A stretch of 64,000 bases of DNA, from contig CALWUW010000025.1 in assembly GCA_944384815.1 (NCBI GenBank), positions 1 through 64,000 on the forward strand, given 5' to 3'. Below the pieces are notes generated by a model that was not told the DNA's origin, searched no databases, and was given only the letters and a program-made list of their open reading frames with translations. Position numbers and translations under genes: made by a program. This document shows, in pieces, positions 37,539 through 46,038 of this stretch (position 1 is its first letter; every line of letters starts with the position of its first letter). The DNA comes from an uncultured Clostridia bacterium (GTDB taxonomy: Bacteria > Bacillota > Clostridia > Oscillospirales > Acutalibacteraceae).

Positions 37539-39920
37539 TTACTTTAATTCTACAATGGTAACGCCGCTTTCCCCTTCTCCGAACGTCCCCAAACGATAAC
37601 TCTTTACCGACGGATGGGTTTTCAGATGAGCCTGCACCGCTGCCCGCAAAGCTCCCGTTCCCTTACCATGGATAACCGTCACCTGATGCAGACCCGCCAG
37701 CAAAGCACTGTCCAGGAAAAGATCCACATGGGCAATGGCTTCCTCCGTGGTTTCTCCCCGGAGATCCAGCTCCATGGAAGCGGATGCCCGGGAAAGGCCC
37801 TGGCTTCCGGAGGTTCTGGGGATATTTCTCCCTTTCGGCGCTTTGACTTTCTCTTCTTTTAAAAGCCGCAAATTAGAAACCGGCACCCGGGTCTGCAAAA
37901 TGCCTGCCTGCACCAGCACGTTCTTTCCGTTTTCCGGAACTTCCAGCACTACAGCTTTTTTATCAATATCGTAAATCAAAACAGAGTCCCCGGGCTTCAA
38001 GGGCCTGGGCAAGGTATACTCTTCCGCCGCTTTGGAATGAACAGGGTCCGCCTCGTTTTCCAGCCGGCGAAGATTGCCCCGCAACCGGGCTTTCTGCTCC
38101 GCAGTAAGAGCTTTGTTCTGCTGGCGGCGAAGCTCCTCTATTTCGTTGAGCATAGCATCCAGCTGCCCTCTGGTGCGGGCTACCAGTTCCAGCGCTTTCC
38201 GCCGGGCTTCTTCCATCTCCCGCTCGGCGCCTGCTTCCAGCTTTTCTTTTTTCTCTTCCGCCTGTGCCAATGCCTCCTGAGCGGAAACCAATGCCTTTCG
38301 CGCCTCCTCCCGCTCCTCTTCCAGCTTTTGACGGCTGGATTCCAGACGATCCACCACATCCTCAAAACGGGTATTTTCGCTGGAAACCAACTCCTTGGCT
38401 CTTTCCACAATGGAAGGTTCCATTCCTAAACGAAGGGAAATGGCAAACGCGTTGGAACGCCCGGGAACTCCAATCAGCAACCGGTAGGTGGGGCGCAAAG
38501 TCGCCACATCAAACTCACAGCAAGCGTTTTCCACACCCGATGTTTGCAAAGCGTAGGCTTTCAGCTCCGCATAGTGGGTGGTGGCGGCGATCCGGCTTCC
38601 CCGCAGACGGAGCGCTTCCAGCAAAGCCATGGCCAAAGCCGCTCCCTCTACCGGATCCGTTCCGGCGCCCAGCTCATCCAGAAGCACCAGGCTCTGGGAA
38701 TCCGCCTGCTCCACAATACCGATGATATTGGTCATATGAGCGGAAAACGTGGAAAGGGATTGCTCAATGCTTTGCTCATCCCCTATATCGGACAGCACCT
38801 TATCAAACACGGAAACACGGCTTTCATCCCCTACAGGAAGCATCAGGCCGCACATGGCCATCAGCGTCATCAGACCAATGGTTTTCAGGGAAACCGTTTT
38901 GCCGCCGGTATTAGGGCCTGTGATCACCAAAGTATCAAAATCCCCTCCCAAACGAATTTCCGTGGGCACTACCTTGTCTTTAGAAATCAAAGGATGCCGG
39001 GCTTTTTTCAGCTGAATGATCCCCTGATCGTTTACCTGGGGAACAGAAGCCCGCATTTTATACCCCAGATTGGCTTTGGCAAAAATAAGGTTCAGCTCTA
39101 CGGCCACGTGATAGCTGTCAATAATAGAAGAGGCAAAGCTTCCCGCTTCCATGGAAAGTTCCTGAAGGATCCTCTCGATCTCCGCCTGCTCTCTGGAAAG
39201 CAGAACCCGGATCTCGTTATTGGCCTCCACTACAGCCATGGGCTCCACAAACACCGTAGCGCCGCTGGAAGAAGTATCGTGCACCAATCCGGCCACTTCC
39301 CCACGGCATTCCGCTTTCACCGGCACCACAAACCGCCCGGAACGCATGGTGACGATGGGGTCCTGCAAATATTTCTGATAAAAAGGAGAACGAATGATTT
39401 TATCCAGCTGCTCCCTGGCTCTAAGAGAAGCATTGCGGATTTTTCTTCGAATGGAGGCCAGTTCCGCAGAAGCGGTGTCCGCCATTTCTTCTTCCGAAAG
39501 GATAGATGTCCCGATGCGATCCTCCAAATATTTATTGGCGCAAACCGCCTGGAACCGATCGTCCAGAATGCTCTGCACGCCTTCGCTGCGGCTTCTCCAT
39601 TCCACGATGCCCCGCAGGGTCCGCAAAACCTGCGCCACCCGCAGCAGCTCGCCCATTGTCAGAAGGCCGCCGGCTTCCGCCCGGCGAAGGGAACCGGAAA
39701 CATCTTTCAGCCCCCCAAAAGACGGGGCTCCAAACCGGGCCATAAGCGAATGGGCTTCCTGGGTCTCCGCCAAAAGGCGTTTTACCTGGGAAAGAGAGGA
39801 AGACGGCTCCAAATTTTCCGCCAACCGGGCGGCCTCCTCACAAGCGGTTTCTTCCGCCAGCAATTTTAAAATTTTATCCAATTCCAGCACATGTATGCTG
39901 CGTTTCATATGTTGATCCAT
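37539..39920 (-). CDS. mutS2: Endonuclease MutS2
   Basis: 793 residues. MutS core and clamp, then the ATPase domain with Walker A GPNTGGKT at 335-342 and LVLLDELGAGTDP, a long Glu/Arg-rich coiled coil, a KOW-like segment, and a C-terminal Smr nuclease domain (about 715-793; LDLRGETTEEA, VIHGKGTGALR). MutS2 acts on branched DNA and, in Bacillus, on collided ribosomes. It lacks the mismatch-reading N-terminal domain of MutS. The ATG at 39920 has GGAGGGG eight bases upstream. It follows recO by 30 bases. Confidence 0.95.
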   Translation of the reverse strand: MDQHMKRSIHVLELDKILKLLAEETACEEAARLAENLEPSSSLSQVKRLLAETQEAHSLMARFGAPSFGGLKDVSGSLRRAEAGGLLTMGELLRVAQVLRTLRGIVEWRSRSEGVQSILDDRFQAVCANKYLEDRIGTSILSEEEMADTASAELASIRRKIRNASLRAREQLDKIIRSPFYQKYLQDPIVTMRSGRFVVPVKAECRGEVAGLVHDTSSSGATVFVEPMAVVEANNEIRVLLSREQAEIERILQELSMEAGSFASSIIDSYHVAVELNLIFAKANLGYKMRASVPQVNDQGIIQLKKARHPLISKDKVVPTEIRLGGDFDTLVITGPNTGGKTVSLKTIGLMTLMAMCGLMLPVGDESRVSVFDKVLSDIGDEQSIEQSLSTFSAHMTNIIGIVEQADSQSLVLLDELGAGTDPVEGAALAMALLEALRLRGSRIAATTHYAELKAYALQTSGVENACCEFDVATLRPTYRLLIGVPGRSNAFAISLRLGMEPSIVERAKELVSSENTRFEDVVDRLESSRQKLEEEREEARKALVSAQEALAQAEEKKEKLEAGAEREMEEARRKALELVARTRGQLDAMLNEIEELRRQQNKALTAEQKARLRGNLRRLENEADPVHSKAAEEYTLPRPLKPGDSVLIYDIDKKAVVLEVPENGKNVLVQAGILQTRVPVSNLRLLKEEKVKAPKGRNIPRTSGSQGLSRASASMELDLRGETTEEAIAHVDLFLDSALLAGLHQVTVIHGKGTGALRAAVQAHLKTHPSVKSYRLGTFGEGESGVTIVELK

Positions 39921-39950
39921 AAGGCAGCCCCTCCAATGTGGCCACATTTT

Positions 39951-40799
39951 TTACTTTTGGTTCTGGTTTTCTGCTGTTTCTGCTATTTCTGCTTCTTCAC
40001 GATTTTTCTCCCGGCCTAAGGGTTTTGGGCCGGTTTCTCCGGTATTTCCTTCCTGCATCTGCAGCTGGTGATAAAAATCCAACGTGCGGAATCCACGGTC
40101 CAGCGTTGCCAGCACATAGGCTTCCGTTATCTTTTGAAGGGTCTGCTGCCCCGGGGCAGAAAGGGTAAACTGAAAAAGCTTTTCAAAATCCGCGTACACC
40201 GTATGCCGCAACGCCATCAAAACGCCGGGGGAAAGCAGGAACGAGCCTGCCTCCTTGCCCTGGCAGCATTCCTGGCAATACAGTTCCCCCCGAACAGGAT
40301 AAAACCGCATTCCGGGCGCTTCATAGCAGCCGCACTGTCTGCACCCTACCAAATCGGGCATATATCCCGCCAGAGAAAGCGCCCGCATTTCCACGGCGGC
40401 TTTCAGCAGCGGCAGCGGACGGGTCCCCTTGCTCAAATAATGCAAGGCATTCAAAAACAGACGGAGAAAATCCCCGGCCGGGGCTTGCTGGGGCGCAACA
40501 GACGCCGCCAGCTGGCAAAAATACTGTGCCAGGGAAAGCCGCAGTATATCCAGCCGCAGATCGAAAAAAAGTTCCACCGGCTGGGCTTCGTCGATAATAT
40601 ATGTATCCCGCCCTTTGAAGATTTGAAAGCGGGAATAACAAAGAAGCTGTGTGCCGGCGAATCGGCGGCTTTTATACCGGCTGGCTTGCCGGGCAAACCC
40701 CCGCACGATTCCTTCTTCCCGGGTCAGCACCGTTACCAGACGGTCACTTTCCCCCATATTCCGCTCCCCAATCACCAAGCCGTCCGTTTTGATCAGCAT
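39951..40799 (-). CDS. recO: DNA repair protein RecO
   Basis: 282 residues. An OB-fold N-terminal domain (KTDGLVIGERNMGESDRLVTV) and a C-terminal helical domain with a zinc finger, GCRQC...YCQECC. It loads RecA on SSB-coated DNA with RecR. The last 30 or so residues are a charged Glu/Lys-rich tail. GGAGGTG lies before the ATG, inside the coding end of the small upstream gene. It shares the transcript with mutS2. Confidence 0.92.
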   Translation of the reverse strand: MLIKTDGLVIGERNMGESDRLVTVLTREEGIVRGFARQASRYKSRRFAGTQLLCYSRFQIFKGRDTYIIDEAQPVELFFDLRLDILRLSLAQYFCQLAASVAPQQAPAGDFLRLFLNALHYLSKGTRPLPLLKAAVEMRALSLAGYMPDLVGCRQCGCYEAPGMRFYPVRGELYCQECCQGKEAGSFLLSPGVLMALRHTVYADFEKLFQFTLSAPGQQTLQKITEAYVLATLDRGFRTLDFYHQLQMQEGNTGETGPKPLGREKNREEAEIAETAENQNQK

Positions 40800-40929
40800 C
40801 CGGCACCTCCACCGATTCCCACTGGCCGGAAACTGCTTCTTCCGCCTGCCGGTGAAGCTGGCTGTAAATCAGATAATCCTCCACACGTCCGCTGTGCAAA
40901 AAGCAATTCCAGGCTTCTCGTTCATCCAT
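40744..40929 (-). CDS. YqzL-like small protein
   Basis: 61 residues, MDEREAWNCFLHSGRVEDYL and onward. The spacing of Trp, Phe, Gly and Tyr recalls YqzL (Trp-x3-Phe-x2-(S/T)G-x-(I/V)-x2-Y-L), a short protein encoded between era and recO in Bacillus. The position here is the same. GGGGAAG precedes the ATG. Its 3' end overlaps the first 56 bases of recO in another frame, a larger overlap than usual, and the tail beyond residue 40 may not be constrained. Function unknown. Confidence 0.65.
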   Translation of the reverse strand: MDEREAWNCFLHSGRVEDYLIYSQLHRQAEEAVSGQWESVEVPDADQNGRLGDWGAEYGGK

Positions 40930-41082
40930 TTTTGCTTCCCCTTTCCGTCACTTTGCTTCCGGTATTCCAGTATATGCGTGTACAGCATGAGCTGCTCTGA
41001 GGCTGCTCTGAAAATCAGTATTCGCAGCCTGCGCAAAGGTATGAAAGGGAATATTTTCAAATCTTCGGAATCTATTGGAATG

Positions 41083-41117
41083 AAAAAGGGAAAATGCCCG
41101 AAGGACGGACATTTTCC
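41083..41117 (-). terminator. Terminator after era
   Basis: Minus strand GGAAAATG-CCG pairs with CGG-CATTTTCC around loop TCCTT, followed by CTTTTTC. It separates the phoH-ybeY-dgkA-era unit from yqzL-recO-mutS2. Confidence 0.8.
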
Positions 41118-41159
41118 AAAATTCATTTCCACAAATTCCCTGAAAAGTAAATGTTGCCG

Positions 41160-42086
41160 TCAGTTTCCGAAATCCGAATTGTCGTAACCCAAGCTCCGCA
41201 AAAGCCCCTGGCGGTTCCGCCAGTCCTCCCGGACTTTCACCCAAAGCTGCAGGTTGATTTTGCAGCCGAAAAAGGCTTCCATATCCTGCCGGGCGTACAT
41301 GCCCACCTTTTTCAGCATGGCGCCGCCCTTGCCGATAATGATTCCCTTATGGCTGTCTTTCTCACAATAAATGGTGGCGTCGATATCCGTAATATCCCCG
41401 GTTTCCCGCTCCCGCATCCGTTCCACAAACACAGCCGTGCCGTGGGGAATTTCTCCTTCCAAAAGCCGCAGAAGCTTTTCCCGGATCATTTCCGCCGCCA
41501 GCACACGCTCAGGCTGATCCGTCAGGGTATCCTCCGGGAACAAATGCCCTCCAGGCTGGCACAGCTTTTTCAGTTCCGGCAGCAAAGCTTCTTCCACGCC
41601 GCTTCCGTTTTCCGCCGAAACCGGCACCACCGCCTCAAAGGGATACAGCTGGGAAAACTCCCGGATCTGCTCCATAAGCACGGTTTTATCCGCCAAAAGG
41701 TCAATTTTGTTGATCGCCAAAATCACCGGCAGGGAAAGCGCCTTACACCGCTCCAAAAGCTCCCGATCCGCCTGGGAAACCGGCTTATGTGCTTCCGCTA
41801 CCAATAAGCAGGCGTCCACCCCGGCTACAGATTCCGCCACCGATCGGACCATATATTCCCCCAAACGGCTTCGGGGGCGGTGCAGCCCGGGCGTATCAAT
41901 AAAGACCAGCTGCTCTTTCCCCTGGGTTAAAACCCCCATGATCCGGGTGCGTGTAGTTTGGGGTTTCCGGCTGACAATAGCCACTTTTTGCCCCAACATC
42001 CGGTTCAGCAGGGAAGATTTTCCCACATTGGGCCTTCCCACAATGGCCACAAAAGCCGAACTTTCCTGGGCATCCCCTTTATACAT
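41160..42086 (-). CDS. era: GTPase Era
   Basis: 308 residues. G1 GRPNVGKS, G3 DTPG and G4 NKID mark the GTPase domain; the C-terminal KH domain carries GIIIGKGGAMLKKVG. Era binds the 3' end of 16S rRNA and is needed for 30S assembly. The ATG at 42086 has AAGGAGA upstream; a TTG at 42155 has no ribosome site. It follows dgkA after 74 bases. Confidence 0.96.
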   Translation of the reverse strand: MYKGDAQESSAFVAIVGRPNVGKSSLLNRMLGQKVAIVSRKPQTTRTRIMGVLTQGKEQLVFIDTPGLHRPRSRLGEYMVRSVAESVAGVDACLLVAEAHKPVSQADRELLERCKALSLPVILAINKIDLLADKTVLMEQIREFSQLYPFEAVVPVSAENGSGVEEALLPELKKLCQPGGHLFPEDTLTDQPERVLAAEMIREKLLRLLEGEIPHGTAVFVERMRERETGDITDIDATIYCEKDSHKGIIIGKGGAMLKKVGMYARQDMEAFFGCKINLQLWVKVREDWRNRQGLLRSLGYDNSDFGN

Positions 42087-42160
42087 CAATTCTCCTTGCT
42101 CTGTATGTTTATTTTCCAAACCATCAACCTCAAACTTTCCTGTAGTTTCATCCAAATCCG

Positions 42161-42631
42161 TTACTTTTTAGGGTTTGCCTTTCTTGTTTCAAACGCACGA
42201 AACACATACCACCAAGCCAAAGGCAGGCTGCAAAGCAGCCCTATCCATGCCCAGGGCCTGTCCATAAACCACATCCAGGCAAACTGAAAGCCCTCCGGCT
42301 TCCAAAACAGGCAAACTCCCACACAAACCGCAAAAACAGCGCACACCAGCACGCCTCCCGCCGCGGCGTCCTTACAGGCGCCGATCAAAGGCGAATACCC
42401 GGGGCTTACCTGGTCGCAAAGGCGTTCCAGCGCCGTATTCAGGCATTCTGCGGCCATCACCAATGCCAGCGTTAAAAACAGCACGGCATATTCCACCGCA
42501 GAAAAGGAAAAAAAGCAGGAGAAAAGCAGCACATATACGGCTGCCGCCGTGTGGAACCGCATATTTCGCTCCTGCCGGATGCACAGCCCGATTCCCCGAA
42601 AGGCATACAAAAACCCTTTTAAAAATCTCAC
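42161..42631 (-). CDS. dgkA: Diacylglycerol/undecaprenol kinase
   Basis: 156 residues, three main hydrophobic helices plus extra hydrophobic C-terminal segments. The signature AECLNTALERLCD...ACKDAAAGGVLV matches the DgkA family, which in Gram-positives phosphorylates undecaprenol. The start is GTG at 42631 and overlaps the ybeY TGA by four bases (GTGA). The C-terminal 45 residues, with several Trp, are longer than in the shortest members. Confidence 0.9.
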   Translation of the reverse strand: MRFLKGFLYAFRGIGLCIRQERNMRFHTAAAVYVLLFSCFFSFSAVEYAVLFLTLALVMAAECLNTALERLCDQVSPGYSPLIGACKDAAAGGVLVCAVFAVCVGVCLFWKPEGFQFAWMWFMDRPWAWIGLLCSLPLAWWYVFRAFETRKANPKK

Positions 42632-43143
42632 AAAGATTCCTCTTCTTCCATCAGGTAACCGCTGACAGAAGCCGGCAGCCCCAGCTGCGTCATAACATGC
42701 TCTTCTTTTTCCCGCATATGAACTTTATCCAAAGGAGAGGTCTCGTGGTCATAACCCAAAAGATGCAGCATGGAGTGCGCTGTCAGATACCCGACTTCCC
42801 GTTCCAGGCTGTGCCCGTACCGCTCGGCCTGCTCCACGGCTTTTTCCATGGAAATTACAATATCCCCCAGAATCCGGGCTCCCGTAGCGGGATTTTCATC
42901 GTATTTTCCGTTTTCCCCCATAGGGAAGGAAAGCACGTCCGTAGGCATATCTTTATCCCGGTATTGCCGGTTCAGCTCGTGGATCTGCTTATTATTTACA
43001 AACGTCACGCTGATCTCCGCAGGATACGGGAATTTTTCCATCCGTAAAACCGCGTTGCAGCAGCGGCGCACCAACATTCTAAGCCCTGTGGGGATCTTTA
43101 CTTCTTTCTGCGTATTGTCGATAATTACGCGAATCTTTTCCAT
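42628..43143 (-). CDS. ybeY: Endoribonuclease YbeY (rRNA maturation factor)
   Basis: 171 residues. The zinc motif HSMLHLLGYDH (H-x3-H-x5-H) is complete, and PTDVLSFPM is the family's other strong block. YbeY processes the 3' end of 16S rRNA and takes part in ribosome quality control, which suits its place next to era. The ATG at 43143 follows AGGTGAGG. It overlaps dgkA by four bases. Confidence 0.95.
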   Translation of the reverse strand: MEKIRVIIDNTQKEVKIPTGLRMLVRRCCNAVLRMEKFPYPAEISVTFVNNKQIHELNRQYRDKDMPTDVLSFPMGENGKYDENPATGARILGDIVISMEKAVEQAERYGHSLEREVGYLTAHSMLHLLGYDHETSPLDKVHMREKEEHVMTQLGLPASVSGYLMEEEESL

Positions 43144-43204
43144 ATCTACATACCTCACCTTTCCGCCGCTCGTGCGGCTTCTTTTTATACTTGTCTCCGG
43201 CTTT

Positions 43205-44173
43205 TCAGCGCCGGGAAGCTTCTGCCCGGGCATAGGCGCGGATAATATCCTGCACCAATCTGTGCCGCACTACGTCCCGTTCGTCAAAACGAACCTGTGC
43301 GATATCCTCAATATCCCGGAGGATCCGCATGATCTCCCGAAGGCCGGAACGCTTACGATCCGGAAGGTCGATCTGGGTAATGTCTCCGGTAATCACCATT
43401 TTGGAATTGAACCCCAACCGGGTAAGGAACATTTTCATCTGCTCCTGGGTGGTATTCTGGGCTTCATCCAGAATAATGAAGCTGTCATCCAGTGTACGTC
43501 CCCGCATATAGGCAAGAGGCGCCACTTCGATATTTCCCCGTTCCACGTATTTCTGGTAGGTCTCCGCCCCCAGCATATCAAACAGCGCGTCATACAGCGG
43601 CCGCAGATACGGGTCCACCTTCTGCTGGAGATCTCCGGGCAAAAAGCCCAGGCTTTCCCCGGCTTCCACCGCCGGACGTGTGAGAATGATCCGGTTTACC
43701 TGCTGGGCCCGAAAAGCCGTCACCGCCATAGCCACCGCCAAATAGGTTTTGCCGGTTCCCGCCGGCCCTACGCCGATGGTAATGGTGTTTTTCCGGATGG
43801 CCTCGCAATACCGTTTCTGCCCCAGCGTCTTGGGTTTCACTGGCTTTCCCCGGCTGGTGATGCAGATGCAGTCCCCCGCCAGAGATTCCATGGATTCCAG
43901 CTTTTCCCCTCCCTCTTCCTGGGCCAGGGACATACAATACCGGATATTTTGTTCGTTCAGGGCCTCTCCTCTGTCGATGAGACGAAGAAGGCTTTCCACC
44001 ACCTGGGCCGCCTTCGCCACGTTTTCCGGCTCTCCCGTGATGCGGATTTCCTCTCCTCTGCCAATGATGGACACATCGTACTCTTTGCAGATCCACTTGA
44101 CGTTTTCATCCAGATTGCCAAAAAGAGCAGCCGCCTGTTCCGTTCCTCGTATATTGATTTTTTGTTCCGCCAT
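43205..44173 (-). CDS. phoH: PhoH-like ATPase
   Basis: 322 residues. A KH-like N-terminal part is followed by a helicase-like ATPase domain with GPAGTGKT, DEAQN and the SKMVITGD motif. PhoH proteins are linked to RNA metabolism, often next to ybeY, as here. The ATG at 44173 begins the family sequence; the reading from 44287 adds unrelated residues. An extended -10 TGG-TATAAT lies at 44338-44333 on the minus strand. In Bacillus yqfF lies between phoH and ybeY; it is absent here. Confidence 0.93.
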   Translation of the reverse strand: MAEQKINIRGTEQAAALFGNLDENVKWICKEYDVSIIGRGEEIRITGEPENVAKAAQVVESLLRLIDRGEALNEQNIRYCMSLAQEEGGEKLESMESLAGDCICITSRGKPVKPKTLGQKRYCEAIRKNTITIGVGPAGTGKTYLAVAMAVTAFRAQQVNRIILTRPAVEAGESLGFLPGDLQQKVDPYLRPLYDALFDMLGAETYQKYVERGNIEVAPLAYMRGRTLDDSFIILDEAQNTTQEQMKMFLTRLGFNSKMVITGDITQIDLPDRKRSGLREIMRILRDIEDIAQVRFDERDVVRHRLVQDIIRAYARAEASRR

Positions 44174-44332
44174 TCTTTTTCGATGATCCTTTCCGTTTTT
44201 CAAGCAAGATGGATTTGGAGAAATTTTCCCTGCCTGCTTCTTTATACCAGAAACAGCGCACCTGCAAATATTGTGCAGGATTGCCAATCTCGTGCAAAAC
44301 TATTATTCATCTTGTTCTAAATTTTATTATTT

Positions 44333-44341
44333 ATTATACCA
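44333..44341 (-). promoter_or_regulatory. Extended -10 promoter before phoH
   Basis: Minus strand TGGTATAAT. No good -35 is present at the right distance. It would drive phoH-ybeY-dgkA-era apart from yqfCD. Confidence 0.45.
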
Positions 44342-44397
44342 CATTTTTAACGCTCCGTCATCCGTCCTCCTTTGAAAAAATAAACAAAAATCTTCTT

Positions 44398-45555
44398 TTA
44401 TTTTATTAGAATTTCCGACTGTATCGCTATATTCTCCCTGCATTTTACTTGCACGGTGCAGGTCAAAACCCCTTGAGAAAGAGAAAACGTTTCTGTTTGC
44501 TCCAACACCTGAAATTCGCTGAGTTCTTCCTGCTGGGTAAGGATCTGCCTGCGAAGCTCCGCTTCCGCCTGCTGCCGTGTCAGTTCCTTTTCCCCCACCA
44601 ATACCTCCTCCCATAGTTCTTCTACCCAAAGCACAGGGAGGGTATTGCCGTTAATCCGAAGCCAGGTGGCTTTTTGCGTAGGCTCCCAAGTGCCTTCCAG
44701 AGGGACCGTGGAAAACGTGAGAGGAATAGGGATCCCAAAAATCCGTATACTGCGCCGGAGGACCTGCTTCCCGGAAAGGGTCCTGGTTTCCTGTTTTAAA
44801 GGGATGGATGCTGTAAACGTCCGATTGGTTACGGCGATCACTTTGCCGTCCGCATGCACCAAGGGCGAAGCTCCGGATTCCACCGTGCCGGTTACCAAAA
44901 GCTGCCCCGGCAGTACCACATCTCCCGGCTGCACCACGGCCTCCCCGGCAAACACTTCCACACGAACCACCTGCCCCGCCACAGCCGCCTGTAAATTCCC
45001 CGGGGCTTCATTTTCCGGCATTTCCGGTTTTTGCACGCCTTGTGTATACCGGATCTCCGCCGTGCTTCCTCTGGTATTTACCGTCATCCAGGAAATTTCC
45101 GGAAACTCCTGCATCAAACGCTGCTGCACGCGATGCGGCTGCAGCTGGCCCTTTCCGATTCCTTCCCAAAGCCCGGCTTCTCCGCAAGCCGCCCGAATCG
45201 CCTCCTGAGGGATACCCGTCCCCTCTATTTCAATATTCCAGACCCGTGAGGACAAAAAAGCCAGCAAAAAAACCCCCAGAACAAAACCCACAGGAACCCC
45301 TTTTCTTCGCTTCATCCAGGCCGTCCGAAAGGGAAGCCCTGTTTTTTGCAGAAGCTTCACCCGGCACCCGGCCCTTCGCGCGCATTCCCGCAAAGCTCTG
45401 TACTGCCCGGCTTCTATCCACGCCGAGGGAGATTCTCCCGCCTGGATCCCCCAAAGTATGACACCTCTTTTTGCGCATTGGGTGTACAGGCGCTCAGGCG
45501 TGCCCTTTATACCAAACCGGACGCTGCCCAGTACCCATCTGAAAAAACCTACCAT
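44398..45555 (-). CDS. yqfD: Sporulation protein YqfD
   Basis: 385 residues. A cytoplasmic N-terminal region, one membrane segment (about 98-115; GVPVGFVLGVFLLAFL), then a large outer domain that begins with the VWNIEIEGTGIPQEAI block typical of YqfD. In Bacillus it is made in the mother cell under sigma E and is needed for efficient sporulation. The ATG at 45555 follows AGGGGAGAAGG. Its start is one base after the end of yqfC. Confidence 0.88.
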   Translation of the reverse strand: MVGFFRWVLGSVRFGIKGTPERLYTQCAKRGVILWGIQAGESPSAWIEAGQYRALRECARRAGCRVKLLQKTGLPFRTAWMKRRKGVPVGFVLGVFLLAFLSSRVWNIEIEGTGIPQEAIRAACGEAGLWEGIGKGQLQPHRVQQRLMQEFPEISWMTVNTRGSTAEIRYTQGVQKPEMPENEAPGNLQAAVAGQVVRVEVFAGEAVVQPGDVVLPGQLLVTGTVESGASPLVHADGKVIAVTNRTFTASIPLKQETRTLSGKQVLRRSIRIFGIPIPLTFSTVPLEGTWEPTQKATWLRINGNTLPVLWVEELWEEVLVGEKELTRQQAEAELRRQILTQQEELSEFQVLEQTETFSLSQGVLTCTVQVKCRENIAIQSEILIK

Positions 45556-45556
45556 T

Positions 45557-45853
45557 TTACCTTCTCCCCTGCCGCATAAATTCAACACCGGAAATAAACC
45601 CTGTGATCACCAGGGAATCTGATGTCATACAGTGAATTTCCAGATTTCTTCCTGTAAACCGCACAATGTGTTTCCCCGTCCGTACCCGAACCACATCCGT
45701 ATCGTATTCCAAAATGCCCCGGCAGTCTTCCAGGACGGCTTCCCGGTTTCCCCGAAACTCCATCCGTGCACCTTCCAGAGCATTGCACAGCATGGATTCT
45801 CCGGAAAATCCCGAGGATTTTTTCCCTTTCTTCTCCCTAAGATCCAACCCCAT
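45557..45853 (-). CDS. yqfC: Sporulation protein YqfC
   Basis: 98 residues, cytoplasmic, with the compact repeated beta pattern of the YqfC/YabP family (LEIHCMTSDSLVITGFISGV). It is the partner gene of yqfD in spore formers. The ATG at 45853 follows AAGGAGGA; the reading back to 46108 runs through the promoter region. AT-rich elements at 45917-45950 (ATATATT and CATAC on the minus strand) faintly resemble a sigma E promoter, but the spacing is not ideal. Confidence 0.85.
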   Translation of the reverse strand: MGLDLREKKGKKSSGFSGESMLCNALEGARMEFRGNREAVLEDCRGILEYDTDVVRVRTGKHIVRFTGRNLEIHCMTSDSLVITGFISGVEFMRQGRR

Positions 45854-46038
45854 TTTTCTCCTCCTTTTCCAAAGGTCCGCACCTGCGGCAATTTTCATCC
45901 GATATCCAGGCGCTTCCTCGTATGTATACGAAAGGAAAAGAATATATATGCGATACACCATAGCCGCATACCGGCTGAATTTCCGGAAGGATTCCACCTT
46001 AAATTCACCTGAAATCTTTGGAAATGGAGGGAAGGCAT

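Noticed and set aside
45917-45950. Clear sigma E promoter before yqfC
   Set aside because: ATATATT and CATAC elements are present, but the spacing is 12 or 16 depending on alignment and the -10 match is partial, so I only mention it with yqfC.
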